From the NCBI RefSeq assembly GCF_003814835.1, contig NZ_RKRG01000003.1, positions 124,001-188,000 on the forward strand: a stretch of DNA of 64,000 nucleotides. The letters are read 5' to 3'. The stretch is from Methanobrevibacter gottschalkii DSM 11977 (GTDB lineage: Archaea > Methanobacteriota > Methanobacteria > Methanobacteriales > Methanobacteriaceae). Position 1 is the stretch's first letter; each line of letters opens with the position of its first letter. Positions 9,705 to 19,245 of this stretch are shown in pieces. The translations under genes were made by a program, and so were the position numbers. The notes under the pieces were generated by a model. That model was not told where the DNA came from. It made no database searches and saw nothing but the letters and a program-made list of their open reading frames with translations.

Positions 9705-9826
9705 TTTCTACTTCTTTTTTATTTTTTATTTGCAATTTTAATTTTACACTTATTTTTAGGTATACAAAAACTTTTTTATACTTTAAGCCATAAATATAAA
9801 ATCAATTATTAAGGTAGGTGAAAACT

Positions 9827-10540
9827 ATGGCTAACGGTAAAATTAGTGAAAATATTGAAGAATACCTTGAAGTTCTTTATTGCAATGGAAGTAATGGGGA
9901 ACAGGTTTCTACCACTAAATTATCTGATGAATTAGGTATTGCACCTGGAAGCGTAACTCAAATGCTTAAAAAATTAGAAAAATTAGGATATATTGATTAT
10001 ACTCCATATAAAGGAGCTACTTTGACTCATGAAGGCATGAAAATAGCTAGAAAAATTACAAGAAAACATAGAATTTTAGAAAAATTCTTGTTGGATGTTT
10101 TAAAAGTTAAAGAAGAAAATATCCATGAACAGGCTTGTGAAATGGAACATGCTTTATCAGATGAAGCGGAAAGAGCTTTATGTAATATGTTACAACATCC
10201 TGATGTATCTCCTGATGATAATGTTATTCCTGCTTGTAATTTTAATTTTGAAAGTTGCAGTCAATGTTTTTCTCAGAAAGATTTTGATCAAATTATCAAT
10301 AGGGAATTCAACTTATTGTCTATTTCAGAATTAACCTCTGATACTGAAGGAACTATTTCATTCATTCGTGGAAATACCGACCTTTTGGACAGTATTGCAG
10401 ATTTGAACATTAAAGTTGGATGCCAGTTAAATTATGCAATTAATGATAATAAGGATGAAGATTCTTATTTGGTTTTCATTGATGATGAAGAGTTTAATAT
10501 TCCTAAAGAAATGGCTAATAATATTTTTATTAGAATTTAA
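9827..10540 (+). CDS. DtxR/MntR-family metal-dependent transcriptional regulator
   Basis: A 237-residue protein with an N-terminal winged helix (ISENIEEYLEVLY, then VSTTKLSDELGIAPGSVTQMLKKLEKLGYI), a dimerisation/metal domain containing the family motif CEMEHALSDEAE, and a C-terminal FeoA/SH3-like domain (about 165-237). Members repress iron or manganese uptake genes when metal is bound; which metal cannot be read from the sequence. A Cys-rich insert (CNFNFESCSQC) sits between domains. ATG 9827 follows AGGTGAAA; the upstream GTG at 9818 is part of that site. The promoter carries a half-site TTTAGGTATAC, which could reflect autoregulation. A full DtxR-like box occurs at 22976 in this window. 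Confidence 0.9.
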   Translation: MANGKISENIEEYLEVLYCNGSNGEQVSTTKLSDELGIAPGSVTQMLKKLEKLGYIDYTPYKGATLTHEGMKIARKITRKHRILEKFLLDVLKVKEENIHEQACEMEHALSDEAERALCNMLQHPDVSPDDNVIPACNFNFESCSQCFSQKDFDQIINREFNLLSISELTSDTEGTISFIRGNTDLLDSIADLNIKVGCQLNYAINDNKDEDSYLVFIDDEEFNIPKEMANNIFIRI

Positions 10541-10634
10541 CTTTTCTTTTTCTTTTTTTACAAACAAAGATATATATAATATTTTGTTCAAAATAATACC
10601 ATTAATATAATTTATTTCTTTTTATGGTGTTTTA

Positions 10635-11150
10635 ATGCGTGGTAGTTTATCAAATGATATTGTATCTATTAAGATTGAAGAGGGAAGCAAAAAACCAATA
10701 GCTTTACATGAAAAAAGTCTTTTTGGTAAAATTGAAGCTGATTCATTAAATCTTTCTTTAATTGAAGCTTGTTATTTGTTGGAAAAAGGTCGTTTAAATA
10801 TTTATGAAGATGATTTCGAATGTAGTGTTGGTTACATCATTGATCTTTTAAAAGAACAAGATTTATTTGGAAAATATGTTGTTTACCGTGATTTAAAAGA
10901 CCGTGGTTTTGTAATTAAAACTGGTTTTAAATATGGATCTGAATTTAGATTGTATAATCGTGGAAGAGGTCCGGGTCAGGGACATTCTGATTATTTAGTT
11001 AAGATTATTTTTGAAAATTATGAAATTAATGCTCTTGACTTTGCAAGCTATGTTAGAGTTTCACATGGAGTTAACAAAAAACTACTGTTGGCTATTGTGG
11101 ATGATGATTTTGATATTACTTACTATAATATTGAATGGACTAGACCTTAA
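10635..11150 (+). CDS. endA: tRNA-intron endonuclease
   Basis: Cuts introns from precursor tRNAs (and rRNA) at bulge-helix-bulge sites. The 171-residue length fits the homotetrameric alpha4 type known from Methanocaldococcus. The catalytic triad is readable with exactly the family spacing: Tyr107 (RLYNRG), His117 (GQGHSDY) and Lys148 (GVNKKLLLAIVDDD). ATG 10635 is preceded by GGTGTTTTA. It lies upstream of trpS in the same direction with about 100 bp between and its own AT-rich promoter. Confidence 0.96.
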   Translation: MRGSLSNDIVSIKIEEGSKKPIALHEKSLFGKIEADSLNLSLIEACYLLEKGRLNIYEDDFECSVGYIIDLLKEQDLFGKYVVYRDLKDRGFVIKTGFKYGSEFRLYNRGRGPGQGHSDYLVKIIFENYEINALDFASYVRVSHGVNKKLLLAIVDDDFDITYYNIEWTRP

Positions 11151-11247
11151 TTAAATCAAAGAAGTTTATTGTATTTTTATAATTTAATATGTTTATTATT
11201 ATAATTTTTAATCATAAATGTAATTTAATGTGAGTGTTGGTGATAAT

Positions 11248-12345
11248 ATGGGGAATTTGATAGATCCATGGGCATCATTTAGTTTAGATTATGATAAGTT
11301 AGTTAATCAATTCGGTATTGGTAAATTTTCAGATATTATAAATGAAATTAAAAATCCTCAAAGATTAATGAAAAGAGGAGTGATATTTGGACATAGGGAA
11401 TTCAGTGAAATTAATAATTTAATCAATCAAAATAAAGATTTTGCTGTTGTAACTGGTATGATGCCAAGCGGTCAAATGCATATTGGTCATAAAATGGTTG
11501 TTGACCAATTAAAATGGTATCAGGAAAAAGGAGCAATGCTGTCTCTTCCTATTGCAGATTTGGAATCTTATGCGGCTCGCGGAATGAGTTTTGAAAAAGG
11601 TCGTGAAATTGCAGTAAATGAATATTTAACAAACTGGATAGCACTAGGGCTTGATTTGGAAAAAGATAATGTAAATGTATATTTGCAATCTCAAAATAAA
11701 GCACTTCAAGATTTGGCTTTCATGGCATCCAGTAAAACTAATTTCAATCAACTCAAGTCAATATATGGATTCACACCTTCTACAAATATTGCCCACATTC
11801 AAGCACCATTGGTTCAGGTTGCAGACATATTACTTCCACAAATTGAAGAGTTCGGAGGTCCGAAAAAGGTTGTAGTCCCGGTTGGAATAGACCAGGATCC
11901 TCATATTAGATTAACAAGGGATATTGCTCAAAAACTTCATGAAGATTTGGGGCTTTTAACTCCGGCATCTACATATCATAGGTTTTTGACAGGTTTGACT
12001 GGTGATAAAATGAGTAGTTCCAAACCATCTACAGCAATTTATCTTAATGATGATACAAAAGAGGCTGTTAAAAAAGTCAGATCTGCTAAAACTGGTGGTA
12101 GGGAAAGCTTAAAAGAGCAACAGGAATTAGGTGGAGAAGTTGATAAGTGTGTAATTTATGAAATGTTGTTATATCACTTTATTGATGATGATGGTGAACT
12201 TGAAAAAATTAGGCATGAATGTTTAAGCGGAACTCTCCGTTGTGGGGACTGTAAAGTTAGGACTGCTGAATTGGTGGAAAAATTCATGGATGAGTTAAAA
12301 GAAAAACAGGTTGAGGCTCGTGAAATAGCTAAAACTTTATTATAA
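11248..12345 (+). CDS. trpS: Tryptophanyl-tRNA synthetase
   Basis: Class I synthetase charging tRNA-Trp. The 365-residue protein carries the HIGH-type motif in PSGQMHIGHKM and the KMSKS-type motif in GDKMSSSKPS, with the archaeal/eukaryotic type N-terminal extension (DPWASFSLDYDKL). I chose ATG 11248 with GGTGAT just upstream rather than GTG 11230. It is followed after 30 bp by threonine synthase in the same direction, so the two may be co-transcribed, although a stem at 12340-12358 overlaps the trpS stop. Confidence 0.96.
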   Translation: MGNLIDPWASFSLDYDKLVNQFGIGKFSDIINEIKNPQRLMKRGVIFGHREFSEINNLINQNKDFAVVTGMMPSGQMHIGHKMVVDQLKWYQEKGAMLSLPIADLESYAARGMSFEKGREIAVNEYLTNWIALGLDLEKDNVNVYLQSQNKALQDLAFMASSKTNFNQLKSIYGFTPSTNIAHIQAPLVQVADILLPQIEEFGGPKKVVVPVGIDQDPHIRLTRDIAQKLHEDLGLLTPASTYHRFLTGLTGDKMSSSKPSTAIYLNDDTKEAVKKVRSAKTGGRESLKEQQELGGEVDKCVIYEMLLYHFIDDDGELEKIRHECLSGTLRCGDCKVRTAELVEKFMDELKEKQVEAREIAKTLL

Positions 12346-12375
12346 AAATATTTTATAAATAATAGATGTGATTTT

Positions 12376-13572
12376 ATGATTAGATGTGTATCTTGTGGAG
12401 AAGAATATGGTGATGATGAAGTAATCTACACTTGTGAAAAATGCGGATCCGTACTTGAACTCGTCAACGAAATAGATGTTTCTAAAGACATTTTTGATGG
12501 TAGAAAGGATACTTTGTGGAAATTTAAAGAATGCATTCCTGTAGATGAAAACAAAATTGTTTCTCTTGAAGAAGGTGGAACTCCATTCTGTAAATGTGAT
12601 AAACTGGGAAAAGAACTTGGAGTAAATTTGTATGTTAAAGTAGAAGGTTCTAATCCTACTGGAAGTTTTAAGGACAGAGGAATGACTGTTGGCATGACTA
12701 AAGCAATGGAGTTAGGTGTTGATACTGTTGGCTGTGCTTCAACTGGAAATACTTCTGCATCGTTATCTGCTTATGCAGCCCGTGCAGGATTAAGATGTAT
12801 TGTGTTCTTACCTTCTGGAAAAGTTGCTTTAGGAAAATTAGCTCAAGCAATGTTCCACGGAGCTGAAGTAATGTCTATTGATGGAAACTTCGATGAGGCT
12901 CTTGAAGCAATGACTGCTCTTGCATTGGAAAAACATCTTTACTTATTAAATTCAATTAATCCATACAGATTAGAAGGACAAAAAACCATTGGTTATGAGA
13001 TTGTTCGTGATTTAGGCTGGCAAGCTCCTGACAGGATTATTTTACCAGTTGGCAATGCTGGAAATATTTCTGCAATCTGGAAAGGTGTTTCAGAATTTTA
13101 TAATGCCGGATTTATTAAAGATTTGCCTATGATGACAGGTATTCAAGCTGAAGGTGCTTGTCCTGTAACTAATGCATTTAAAAAAGGAGATAGAAAAGTG
13201 GTACCTGTAGAAAATCCAGAAACTATTGCTACAGCTATACGTATAGGAGCTCCTGTAAGTGATATTAAAGCACTAAATGCAATTTATGATTCAAATGGTT
13301 ATTCTGAAACTGTAACTGATGAGGAAATCCTTGATGCGCAAAAGTTGCTTGCAAGAACAGAGGGTATTGGTGTTGAACCGGCTTCTGCAGCTTCTATTGC
13401 AGGTCTTAAAAAACTTGTTGATGAAGGTGTAGTTGACAAGGGTGAGACAATCACTTGTGTTGTTACTGGACACTTATTGAAGGATCCTAATACTGCTATT
13501 GAAGCATGTACCAAACCTACTCAGGTTGATGCTGATATTGACACCTTAAGAAAAATCTTAATGAATAAATAA
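12376..13572 (+). CDS. thrC: Threonine synthase
   Basis: PLP enzyme converting O-phosphohomoserine to threonine. At 398 residues it is the archaeal fold-type II form with an N-terminal zinc-ribbon-like segment (Cys4, Cys7, Cys20, Cys23). The PLP Lys is K99 in NPTGSFKDRGM, with the phosphate-binding GNAGNISA loop further on. The ATG at 12376 is close to GATGTGAT. It ends with no hairpin but a T-rich tail. The partners homoserine kinase and dehydrogenase are not in the window. Confidence 0.96.
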   Translation: MIRCVSCGEEYGDDEVIYTCEKCGSVLELVNEIDVSKDIFDGRKDTLWKFKECIPVDENKIVSLEEGGTPFCKCDKLGKELGVNLYVKVEGSNPTGSFKDRGMTVGMTKAMELGVDTVGCASTGNTSASLSAYAARAGLRCIVFLPSGKVALGKLAQAMFHGAEVMSIDGNFDEALEAMTALALEKHLYLLNSINPYRLEGQKTIGYEIVRDLGWQAPDRIILPVGNAGNISAIWKGVSEFYNAGFIKDLPMMTGIQAEGACPVTNAFKKGDRKVVPVENPETIATAIRIGAPVSDIKALNAIYDSNGYSETVTDEEILDAQKLLARTEGIGVEPASAASIAGLKKLVDEGVVDKGETITCVVTGHLLKDPNTAIEACTKPTQVDADIDTLRKILMNK

Positions 13573-13762
13573 ATTTAGTTAAAGCTTATTTTATTTTTTA
13601 TTTTTTCTTTTAATTCTTATTTATTCTAATCTAAATTATACTTTTTTTATTTAAGCTATGCTATGAAAAACATTTTTAAATATAATACTGACAATTTTCA
13701 TGTTATAAAAGTATGACTGTAAATGTTGAAATTATCAAAAATTAACAATAATTTACCAATAT

Positions 13763-13815
13763 ATTTATATATAAGCAAATTATAACTATTATTAACAAAA
13801 TTATGAGGTGTTATA
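13763..13815 (+). promoter_or_regulatory. Histone promoter
   Basis: ATTTATATATAAG (about 13763-13775) is a strong TATA box. A start near 13798 would give a very short leader before GAGGTG (13805-13810) and ATG 13818. Confidence 0.6.
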
Positions 13816-13817
13816 TC

Positions 13818-14018
13818 ATGGCTGAATTACCATTCGCTCCTGTAGGAAGAATTTTAAAAAATGCAGGTGCACAAAGAGTAAGTGATGATGCAAAAGTTGC
13901 TTTAGCTGAAGCTATTGAAGATTATGGAAATGATATCGCTGCTAAAGCTATAGGTTTTGCTCGTCATGCTGGTAGAAAAACTGTAAAAGCTGAAGATGTA
14001 AAATTAGCAATCAAATAG
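13818..14018 (+). CDS. Archaeal histone (HMf type)
   Basis: A 66-residue histone-fold protein that wraps DNA as dimers and higher assemblies. The sequence [20 protein letters not shown], the central [16 protein letters not shown] helix and the final [15 protein letters not shown] are diagnostic for HMfA/HMfB-type histones. ATG 13818 follows GAGGTG; an ATG at 13803 is upstream of that site and unlikely. Monocistronic, with a strong TATA and a terminator hairpin 17 bases after the stop. Confidence 0.97.
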   Translation: MAELPFAPVGRILKNAGAQRVSDDAKVALAEAIEDYGNDIAAKAIGFARHAGRKTVKAEDVKLAIK

Positions 14019-14035
14019 ATTTGCTGTGGTCTTTT

Positions 14036-14065
14036 GATAGTAATTTTTACTATCTCTTTTACATT
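14036..14065 (+). terminator. Histone terminator
   Basis: Stem GATAGTAA (14036-14043) and TTACTATC (14047-14054) with a TTT loop, followed by TCTTTTACATTTTTT. It lies 17 bases after the histone stop. Confidence 0.65.
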
Positions 14066-14388
14066 TTTTCGATTAATAAATTATTATTTTTTTAAAAATT
14101 ACTTATTTTTGCTTTATTTTAAAAACATTTATATACTATGTAAACATATTTAATAAATGTCTAGTTCTCTAGAATTATTTCATTAATTACTAAATTTTTA
14201 TTTTTAGTTTTGCTAAAAATTATATGAAATTCAGAAGTATTTGTATTGAAAGTTTAATCCCTCTTATTTTTTTCTCGGGATTATATTTAGTGATATATGA
14301 ATTGTTCAAGAATTAGTATTATTAAAACTATATTAAATTATTCCATTGAATAATTTGAGTAATTTTTATAGTTAAAAAATAATATAAC
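14066..14388 (+). other. Gene-free stretch with an orphan promoter and two hairpins
   Basis: TTTATATA at 14128-14135 is a good TATA box about 340 bp before the L7Ae start, too far to be its main promoter. Downstream are a perfect 8-bp stem ATTTTTAG/CTAAAAAT (14200-14220, 5-nt loop) and a 6-bp stem AATCCC/GGGATT (14256-14282). No ORF with a start and ribosome site is visible. It may be a small RNA gene or spacer. Confidence 0.35.
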
Positions 14389-14471
14389 TATATATAATTA
14401 CATTATATTATAATTCAAGAATGAATTGTAATATCTGCCGATGGATGGCATAGCCAGATGAAAAAGGAGGT
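14389..14471 (+). promoter_or_regulatory. L7Ae promoter and leader with candidate kink-turn
   Basis: CTATATATAATTAC (about 14388-14401) gives a start near 14417. The leader contains GCC-GA-UGG (about 14437-14444), a short loop and CCA-GA (about 14455-14459): UGG pairs with CCA and the two flanking GA dinucleotides face each other, as in the tandem sheared pairs of a kink-turn. The outer stem is weak. AGGAGGT at 14465-14471 is the ribosome site. L7Ae binds kink-turns, so self-regulation is plausible. Confidence 0.45.
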
Positions 14472-14478
14472 ATATTTT

Positions 14479-14847
14479 ATGGCAAACATTTATGTAAAAT
14501 TTGACACACCTGAAGAATTAGCTAAACAAGCTGAAGAAGCATTAGAAACTGCTTTTACCACTGGTAAAGTAGCAAAAGGAACCAACGAAGTAACTAAATT
14601 CATCGAAAGAGGAGATGCAGCATTAGTTGTTATCGCAGAAGATGTTGATCCTGCTGAAATTGTTGCACACATCCCTGTTTTAGCTGATGAAAAAGAAATT
14701 CCTTACGTTTACTTACCTACTAAAGAACAAGTTGGTGGAGCTGCTGGATTAACTGTTGGTACTGCATCTGCATGTATTGTGGACGCTGGTGATGCTGAAG
14801 CTGCTGTTGCTGAAATCGTAGAAAAAGTTGCTGAATTAAAAGATTAG
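14479..14847 (+). CDS. rpl7ae: Ribosomal protein L7Ae
   Basis: A 122-residue kink-turn-binding protein of the large ribosomal subunit, also a core part of box C/D and H/ACA RNPs and RNase P in archaea. The family signature is seen in VAKGTNEVTKFIERGDAALVVIAEDVDP and the downstream VYLPTKEQVGGAAGL. ATG 14479 with AGGAGGT upstream is preferred over ATG 14458. It heads the translation cluster and is followed by S28e after a 29-bp gap. Confidence 0.97.
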   Translation: MANIYVKFDTPEELAKQAEEALETAFTTGKVAKGTNEVTKFIERGDAALVVIAEDVDPAEIVAHIPVLADEKEIPYVYLPTKEQVGGAAGLTVGTASACIVDAGDAEAAVAEIVEKVAELKD

Positions 14848-14876
14848 ATTCTTTTAATTGAATTACGGTGATTTAC

Positions 14877-15083
14877 ATGGAAGAAGGAACTCCTGCTGAA
14901 GTCATTAAAGTTTTAAAAAGAACTGGTATGACTGGTGAGGTAATGCAAATTAAATGCAGAATCCTCGATGGTAGAGATAAAGGAAGAATTTTAACAAGAA
15001 ACATTATGGGGCCTGTAAGGGAAGGTGACATTTTAATGTTACTTGATACAATTAGAGAAGCTAAGGAAATTAGAACTCCTTAA
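14877..15083 (+). CDS. rps28e: Ribosomal protein S28e
   Basis: A 68-residue OB-fold small-subunit protein near the mRNA exit/decoding region. Recognised by [18 protein letters not shown] and the highly conserved [16 protein letters not shown] 14877 follows GGTGATTTAC. In the operon it lies between L7Ae and L24e. Confidence 0.96.
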   Translation: MEEGTPAEVIKVLKRTGMTGEVMQIKCRILDGRDKGRILTRNIMGPVREGDILMLLDTIREAKEIRTP

Positions 15084-15097
15084 GAAGGTGTAAGAAC

Positions 15098-15259
15098 ATG
15101 AGAACTTGTTCATTCTGTGGTAAAGAAATTGAAGAGGGTACAGGTAAAATGTACGTCAAAAGAGATGGCTCAATTTATTTCTTTTGTAGCAGTAAATGTG
15201 AAAAAAATATGATTAAACTTGGAAGGGTTCCAAGAAAAGTTAAATGGGTTAAAGAATGA
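15098..15259 (+). CDS. rpl24e: Ribosomal protein L24e
   Basis: A 53-residue zinc-ribbon large-subunit protein. The four Cys ligands are CSFCG near the N terminus and [10 protein letters not shown] later; the basic tail [14 protein letters not shown] contacts rRNA in this family. ATG 15098 follows GAAGGTGTAAGA. Its stop overlaps the ndk start (ATGA), indicating translational coupling, an order conserved across euryarchaea. Confidence 0.95.
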   Translation: MRTCSFCGKEIEEGTGKMYVKRDGSIYFFCSSKCEKNMIKLGRVPRKVKWVKE

Positions 15260-15708
15260 TTCAAAAAAGTTTTGTTATGATGAAACCCGACGCTGTTCAA
15301 AGACGTCTTATGGGTAAAGTTTTGTCTCGTTTTGAGCAAAAAGGTCTTAAAATTGTTGCTTGTAAACTGATTCAGATTGATGAAGAATTAGCAAAAACTC
15401 ATTATGGTGAACATGCAGATAAACCATTCTTCCCAGGTTTAGTTGAATACATTACTTCTTCACCATCTTTAGCTATGGTAATTGAAGGAGACGAAGCTAT
15501 TACCACTATTAGGAAATTAGTTGGTGCAACTAATCCTTTAGAAGCAGATCTTGGAACTATTAGAGGAGATTTTGGTATGGATACTGGAAGAAACATTATT
15601 CACGCATCAGATGCTCCTGAATCTGCTGAAAGAGAAATTGCTCTTTTCTTTAATGAAGATGAAATTTGCGATTATCAAATTGTTGATAACGATTTAATTT
15701 ATGAATAA
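15256..15708 (+). CDS. ndk: Nucleoside diphosphate kinase
   Basis: Balances NTP pools by phosphate transfer through a phospho-His. The 150-residue protein has the catalytic His116 in [14 protein letters not shown] and the N-terminal [16 protein letters not shown] 15256 overlaps the L24e stop by four bases. An AATAAATTT/AAATTTATT stem (15704-15730) spans its stop before the aIF5B gene. Confidence 0.97.
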   Translation: MIQKSFVMMKPDAVQRRLMGKVLSRFEQKGLKIVACKLIQIDEELAKTHYGEHADKPFFPGLVEYITSSPSLAMVIEGDEAITTIRKLVGATNPLEADLGTIRGDFGMDTGRNIIHASDAPESAEREIALFFNEDEICDYQIVDNDLIYE

Positions 15709-15745
15709 ATTTAGATTTTAAAAATTTATTATCAAAGACGATATT

Positions 15746-17536
15746 ATGAAAATCAGATCCCCGATTGTATCAGTTTTAGGACATGTGGACCATGGTAAGA
15801 CCACCTTGTTGGATTATATTAGAGGAAGTACCATTGCAGATAAAGAAGCAGGCGGTATTACTCAACATATTGGTGCTACAGAAATTCCAAATGATACTAT
15901 TGAAGAAATCTGTGGAAATTTCATATCAAGATTAACTATCAAAGATTTAATCCCGGGATTATTCTTTATTGATACTCCTGGCCACGCTGCATTTACTAGT
16001 TTAAGAAAACGTGGTGGAGCATTAGCTGATTTAGCAATTTTGATTGTTGATATTAATGATGGATTTAAACCACAAACTTATGAAGCTTTAAATATTCTTA
16101 AAATGTATAAGACTCCATTTATTGTTGTTGCTAATAAAATTGATAGAATTTTTGGTTGGGAGACCCATGAAGGAGCTTCTTTTAGTGAATCTTTCAATCA
16201 ACAAGCTCAAAGTGTTAAACAAGAATTGGATCTTAAACTTTACGAACTTGTTGGTACTCTTCATAAAGAAGGTTTCCAATCTGAAAGATTTGACAGAGTC
16301 AGTAATTTTGCTTCACAGATTAGTATTATTCCTATTAGTGCTAGATCAGGTGAAGGTATTATTGAAGTATTAGCAATGCTGCTCGGACTCGCTCAAGAAT
16401 ATTTAACTGAACAATTAGAAATTAATGAAGATGCTCCTGCTAAAGGTACTATCTTGGAAATTAAAGAGGAAGTAGGATTAGGTCTTACTGTTGACAGTAT
16501 TATTTATGATGGTGTTCTACGAACTAATGATGAAATTGCTTTAATCAATTCTTCAAATGAAGTTGTAACTACTAAAATTAGGTCTATTTTAAGACCACTT
16601 CCGCTTGAAGAAATGAGAGATTCTAAAAAGAAATTCAGAAAATTAGATGAAGTTGTTGCAGCTGCAGGTATTAAGATTGCTGCACCAAATTTAGATGATG
16701 TTGTTTCAGGTTCACCACTTAGAGTACTAAGTGAGGAAGAAGACGTTGAAGAACAACTCCTGAAAGAAATTGAAGATATTACTATTAACACAGAAGATGA
16801 AGGTCTTTTAGTTAAAGCAGATACATTAGGTTCTCTTGAGGCTGTAGTTAAGTTGTTAAGAGATTTAAATATACCTATTCGTGAAGCAGACATTGGTGAT
16901 GTAAGTCGTAGGGATATTATTAACTCTAAAATTGCATTAAATGAAAATGAAGCGCATGGTGCCATAATTGCTTTTAATGTGGATGTTCACCCTAACTCTT
17001 TAGATGATTTAAGCAACTCTGATGTTAAACTTTTCAAAGGAGATGTTATATATCAAATCATTGAGGACTATCAGGAATGGACTGATGAAATTGAAAGAGC
17101 TAAAAAGAAAGCATTTTATGATGCTATAGTTAAACCTGCAAAATTTGTTGCATTACCTAAATTAGTTTTCCGTCAAAGTAAACCGGCAATTATTGGAATC
17201 GAATCACTTAGCGGTACAGTTAAACAAGGTCAAGTTTTAATTAACAAAAATGGAGAATATGTTGGTGTAATAGCCAGTATGGAAGATAAAGGTGAAACAT
17301 TGCCTTCTATTCCTAGAGGTCAAAGGGTGGCTATGGCTATTAAAGATGCTATTGTTGGAAAACATTTCGATGAAGGTGATGAATTATATATTGATGTTTC
17401 TGAGAAACATTATAAATTCATTGAAAGAGAATTCAAGGATAAATTAACTGAAGATGAATTTGAAACTCTTTATGAACTCGTAGAGATTAAACGTAAAAAA
17501 GATCCTGATTGGGGTAAATTCGGTCTTTTTGAATAA
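15746..17536 (+). CDS. infB: Translation initiation factor aIF5B (IF-2)
   Basis: GTPase that promotes subunit joining. At 596 residues it is the compact archaeal form. Motifs: [14 protein letters not shown] (G1, about 10-23), a [12 protein letters not shown]3 (about 73-83), VVANKIDR (G4, about 127-134), then beta-barrel and C-terminal tRNA-binding domains. Interestingly the ribosome site before ATG 15746 is weak (AAAGACGATATT). Located in the canonical slot between ndk and S6e. Confidence 0.97.
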   Translation: MKIRSPIVSVLGHVDHGKTTLLDYIRGSTIADKEAGGITQHIGATEIPNDTIEEICGNFISRLTIKDLIPGLFFIDTPGHAAFTSLRKRGGALADLAILIVDINDGFKPQTYEALNILKMYKTPFIVVANKIDRIFGWETHEGASFSESFNQQAQSVKQELDLKLYELVGTLHKEGFQSERFDRVSNFASQISIIPISARSGEGIIEVLAMLLGLAQEYLTEQLEINEDAPAKGTILEIKEEVGLGLTVDSIIYDGVLRTNDEIALINSSNEVVTTKIRSILRPLPLEEMRDSKKKFRKLDEVVAAAGIKIAAPNLDDVVSGSPLRVLSEEEDVEEQLLKEIEDITINTEDEGLLVKADTLGSLEAVVKLLRDLNIPIREADIGDVSRRDIINSKIALNENEAHGAIIAFNVDVHPNSLDDLSNSDVKLFKGDVIYQIIEDYQEWTDEIERAKKKAFYDAIVKPAKFVALPKLVFRQSKPAIIGIESLSGTVKQGQVLINKNGEYVGVIASMEDKGETLPSIPRGQRVAMAIKDAIVGKHFDEGDELYIDVSEKHYKFIEREFKDKLTEDEFETLYELVEIKRKKDPDWGKFGLFE

Positions 17537-17574
17537 TAAATTAATTATATAAAAAAATAAAGGAGGAAAATACC

Positions 17575-17958
17575 ATGGCATTCAAAGTTGTTGTATCTCA
17601 AGGTGCTGAAACTCATCAAATTGAAGTAGATGAAACTAAAGCTTTTAATGGTTTAACTATCGGTGAAGAATTTGATGGCGGACTTGTCGGTTTAGATGGT
17701 TATACTTTAAAAGTAACCGGTGGTAGTGATAAAAACGGTTTCACTATGAAAAAAGATGTTACTGGTACTAGAAGAATCAAAAGTTTATTAACTGGCGGTA
17801 TCGGTTATCATCCTAAAGCTGACGGTGTTAAAAGAAGAAAAACTGTTAGAGGAAACACTATTGCTGAAGATATTGTACAAATCAACACTGTAGTTACTCA
17901 AGCTGGAAATAAATCAATAGCTGATATTATTGGTGCTGGTGAAGAAGAGGAAGAATAG
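17575..17958 (+). CDS. rps6e: Ribosomal protein S6e
   Basis: A 127-residue small-subunit protein recognised by FKVVVSQGAETHQIEV at the start, FTMKKDVTGTRRIKSLLTGG and the basic YHPKADGVKRRKTVRGNTI core. It lacks the long phosphorylated tail of eukaryotic S6, as is usual for archaea, and ends in a run of Glu. ATG 17575 follows AAGGAGGAAAATACC. An AATAG/CTATT hairpin (17954-17968) covers the stop and is followed by T-rich sequence. Confidence 0.97.
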   Translation: MAFKVVVSQGAETHQIEVDETKAFNGLTIGEEFDGGLVGLDGYTLKVTGGSDKNGFTMKKDVTGTRRIKSLLTGGIGYHPKADGVKRRKTVRGNTIAEDIVQINTVVTQAGNKSIADIIGAGEEEEE

Positions 17959-17985
17959 TTACACTATTTTTCTTATTTTACTTTT
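17954..17985 (+). terminator. Possible S6e terminator on the stop codon
   Basis: A 5-bp stem AATAG/CTATT with loop TTACA includes the TAG stop and is followed by TTTTCTTATTTTAC. Weak stem but good T-rich tail; may only partly stop transcription before aIF2 gamma. Confidence 0.4.
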
Positions 17986-18020
17986 AAGTCGAATTAAAAT
18001 TATAAAAAAGGTGGTTATCT

Positions 18021-19235
18021 GTGAACGTACAATCAGATGTTAACATAGGTTTAGTTGGTCATGTAGATCATGGTAAAACCACTCTTACAAAAGCATTGTC
18101 AGGAATCTGGACTGATACTCATAGTGAGGAAACAAAAAGAGGTATTTCTATCCGTTTAGGATATGCAGATATTGAATTTAGGAAATGTCCAGAATGTGGT
18201 GAACCTGAATGTTACACTACTGATGATAAATGTCCGATTTGTGGGAGTGAAACAGAATTAATTAGAAAAGTGTCATTTGTTGATGCTCCAGGTCACGAAA
18301 CTCTTATGGCAACTATGTTATCTGGTGCTGCAATTATGGATGGTGCAGTATTAGTTATTGCTGCAAATGAAACTTGTCCACAACCACAAACTAAAGAACA
18401 TCTCATGGCGCTTGATGTCATCGGTGTAAAAGATGTTATTGTAGTTCAAAATAAAATTGATATTGTTTCAAAAGAAAGGGCTATTGAAAGTTATAATGAA
18501 ATTAAGGAATTTGTTAAAGGTACTTGTGCGGAAGATGCTTTGATTATCCCTGTTTCTGCTCAACAAGGAGCTAATGTAGATATTTTGATTGAAGCAATGC
18601 TTAAACAAATTCAACCTCCTGAAAGGAATGTTGATGACACTGCATTAATGCATGTAGCAAGATCATTTGATATTAATAAACCTGGTTCAGGTGCTGATAA
18701 AATTAAAGGCGGGGTTATTGGAGGCACTTTGATTCAAGGTAAATTCAAACTTGGCGATACTATTGAAATCAGACCGGGCCCTACTAATGATGGTAAGAGG
18801 ATGACTTTAACATCAGAGATTATTGGTCTTGAAGCTAATGGTGAACAAGTTGAAGAAATTGGTCCTGGAGGGCTTGTTGGTATTGCAACTAAATTAGATC
18901 CATCTTTAACTAAATCAGATTCACTATCCGGTACAGTTGCTGGTGAAGAAGGTACTTTACCTGATGTATTAGATAGTTTCAAAATGGATGCTAATTTACT
19001 TGATCGTGTTGTCGGTACTAAAGAAGAACGTGATGTTGCTCCGATTAAACTTAAAGAACCTTTAATGATTAATTGCGGTACTACAACAACAATCGGTGTT
19101 GTAACATCTACTAAGAAAAACGATGTTGAAGTAACACTAAAGTTACCTGTGTGTGCAAGTCCGGGTGATAGAGTAGCTTTAAGTCGTAGAGTTGGAGCCC
19201 GTTGGAGATTAATTGGTTACGGTATTATTAAATAG
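18021..19235 (+). CDS. eif2g: Translation initiation factor aIF2 gamma subunit
   Basis: GTPase core of the heterotrimer that delivers initiator tRNA. The 404-residue protein shows [11 protein letters not shown] (G1), a zinc knuckle [31 protein letters not shown] (G3) and VQNKIDIV (G4), followed by two beta barrels. The start is GTG 18021 with AAGGTGGTT upstream. It is followed 10 bases later by a PIN-domain gene, an association common in euryarchaea. Confidence 0.97.
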   Translation: MNVQSDVNIGLVGHVDHGKTTLTKALSGIWTDTHSEETKRGISIRLGYADIEFRKCPECGEPECYTTDDKCPICGSETELIRKVSFVDAPGHETLMATMLSGAAIMDGAVLVIAANETCPQPQTKEHLMALDVIGVKDVIVVQNKIDIVSKERAIESYNEIKEFVKGTCAEDALIIPVSAQQGANVDILIEAMLKQIQPPERNVDDTALMHVARSFDINKPGSGADKIKGGVIGGTLIQGKFKLGDTIEIRPGPTNDGKRMTLTSEIIGLEANGEQVEEIGPGGLVGIATKLDPSLTKSDSLSGTVAGEEGTLPDVLDSFKMDANLLDRVVGTKEERDVAPIKLKEPLMINCGTTTTIGVVTSTKKNDVEVTLKLPVCASPGDRVALSRRVGARWRLIGYGIIK

Positions 19236-19245
19236 AGGGAAAATA

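Noticed and set aside
12340-12358. Stem TTATAAAA/TTTTATAA at the trpS stop as a terminator
   Set aside because: No T-tract follows and thrC begins 18 bases later, so termination here is doubtful.
16504-16965. 153-codon minus-strand frame rich in Ser
   Set aside because: Antisense shadow of the aIF5B gene.
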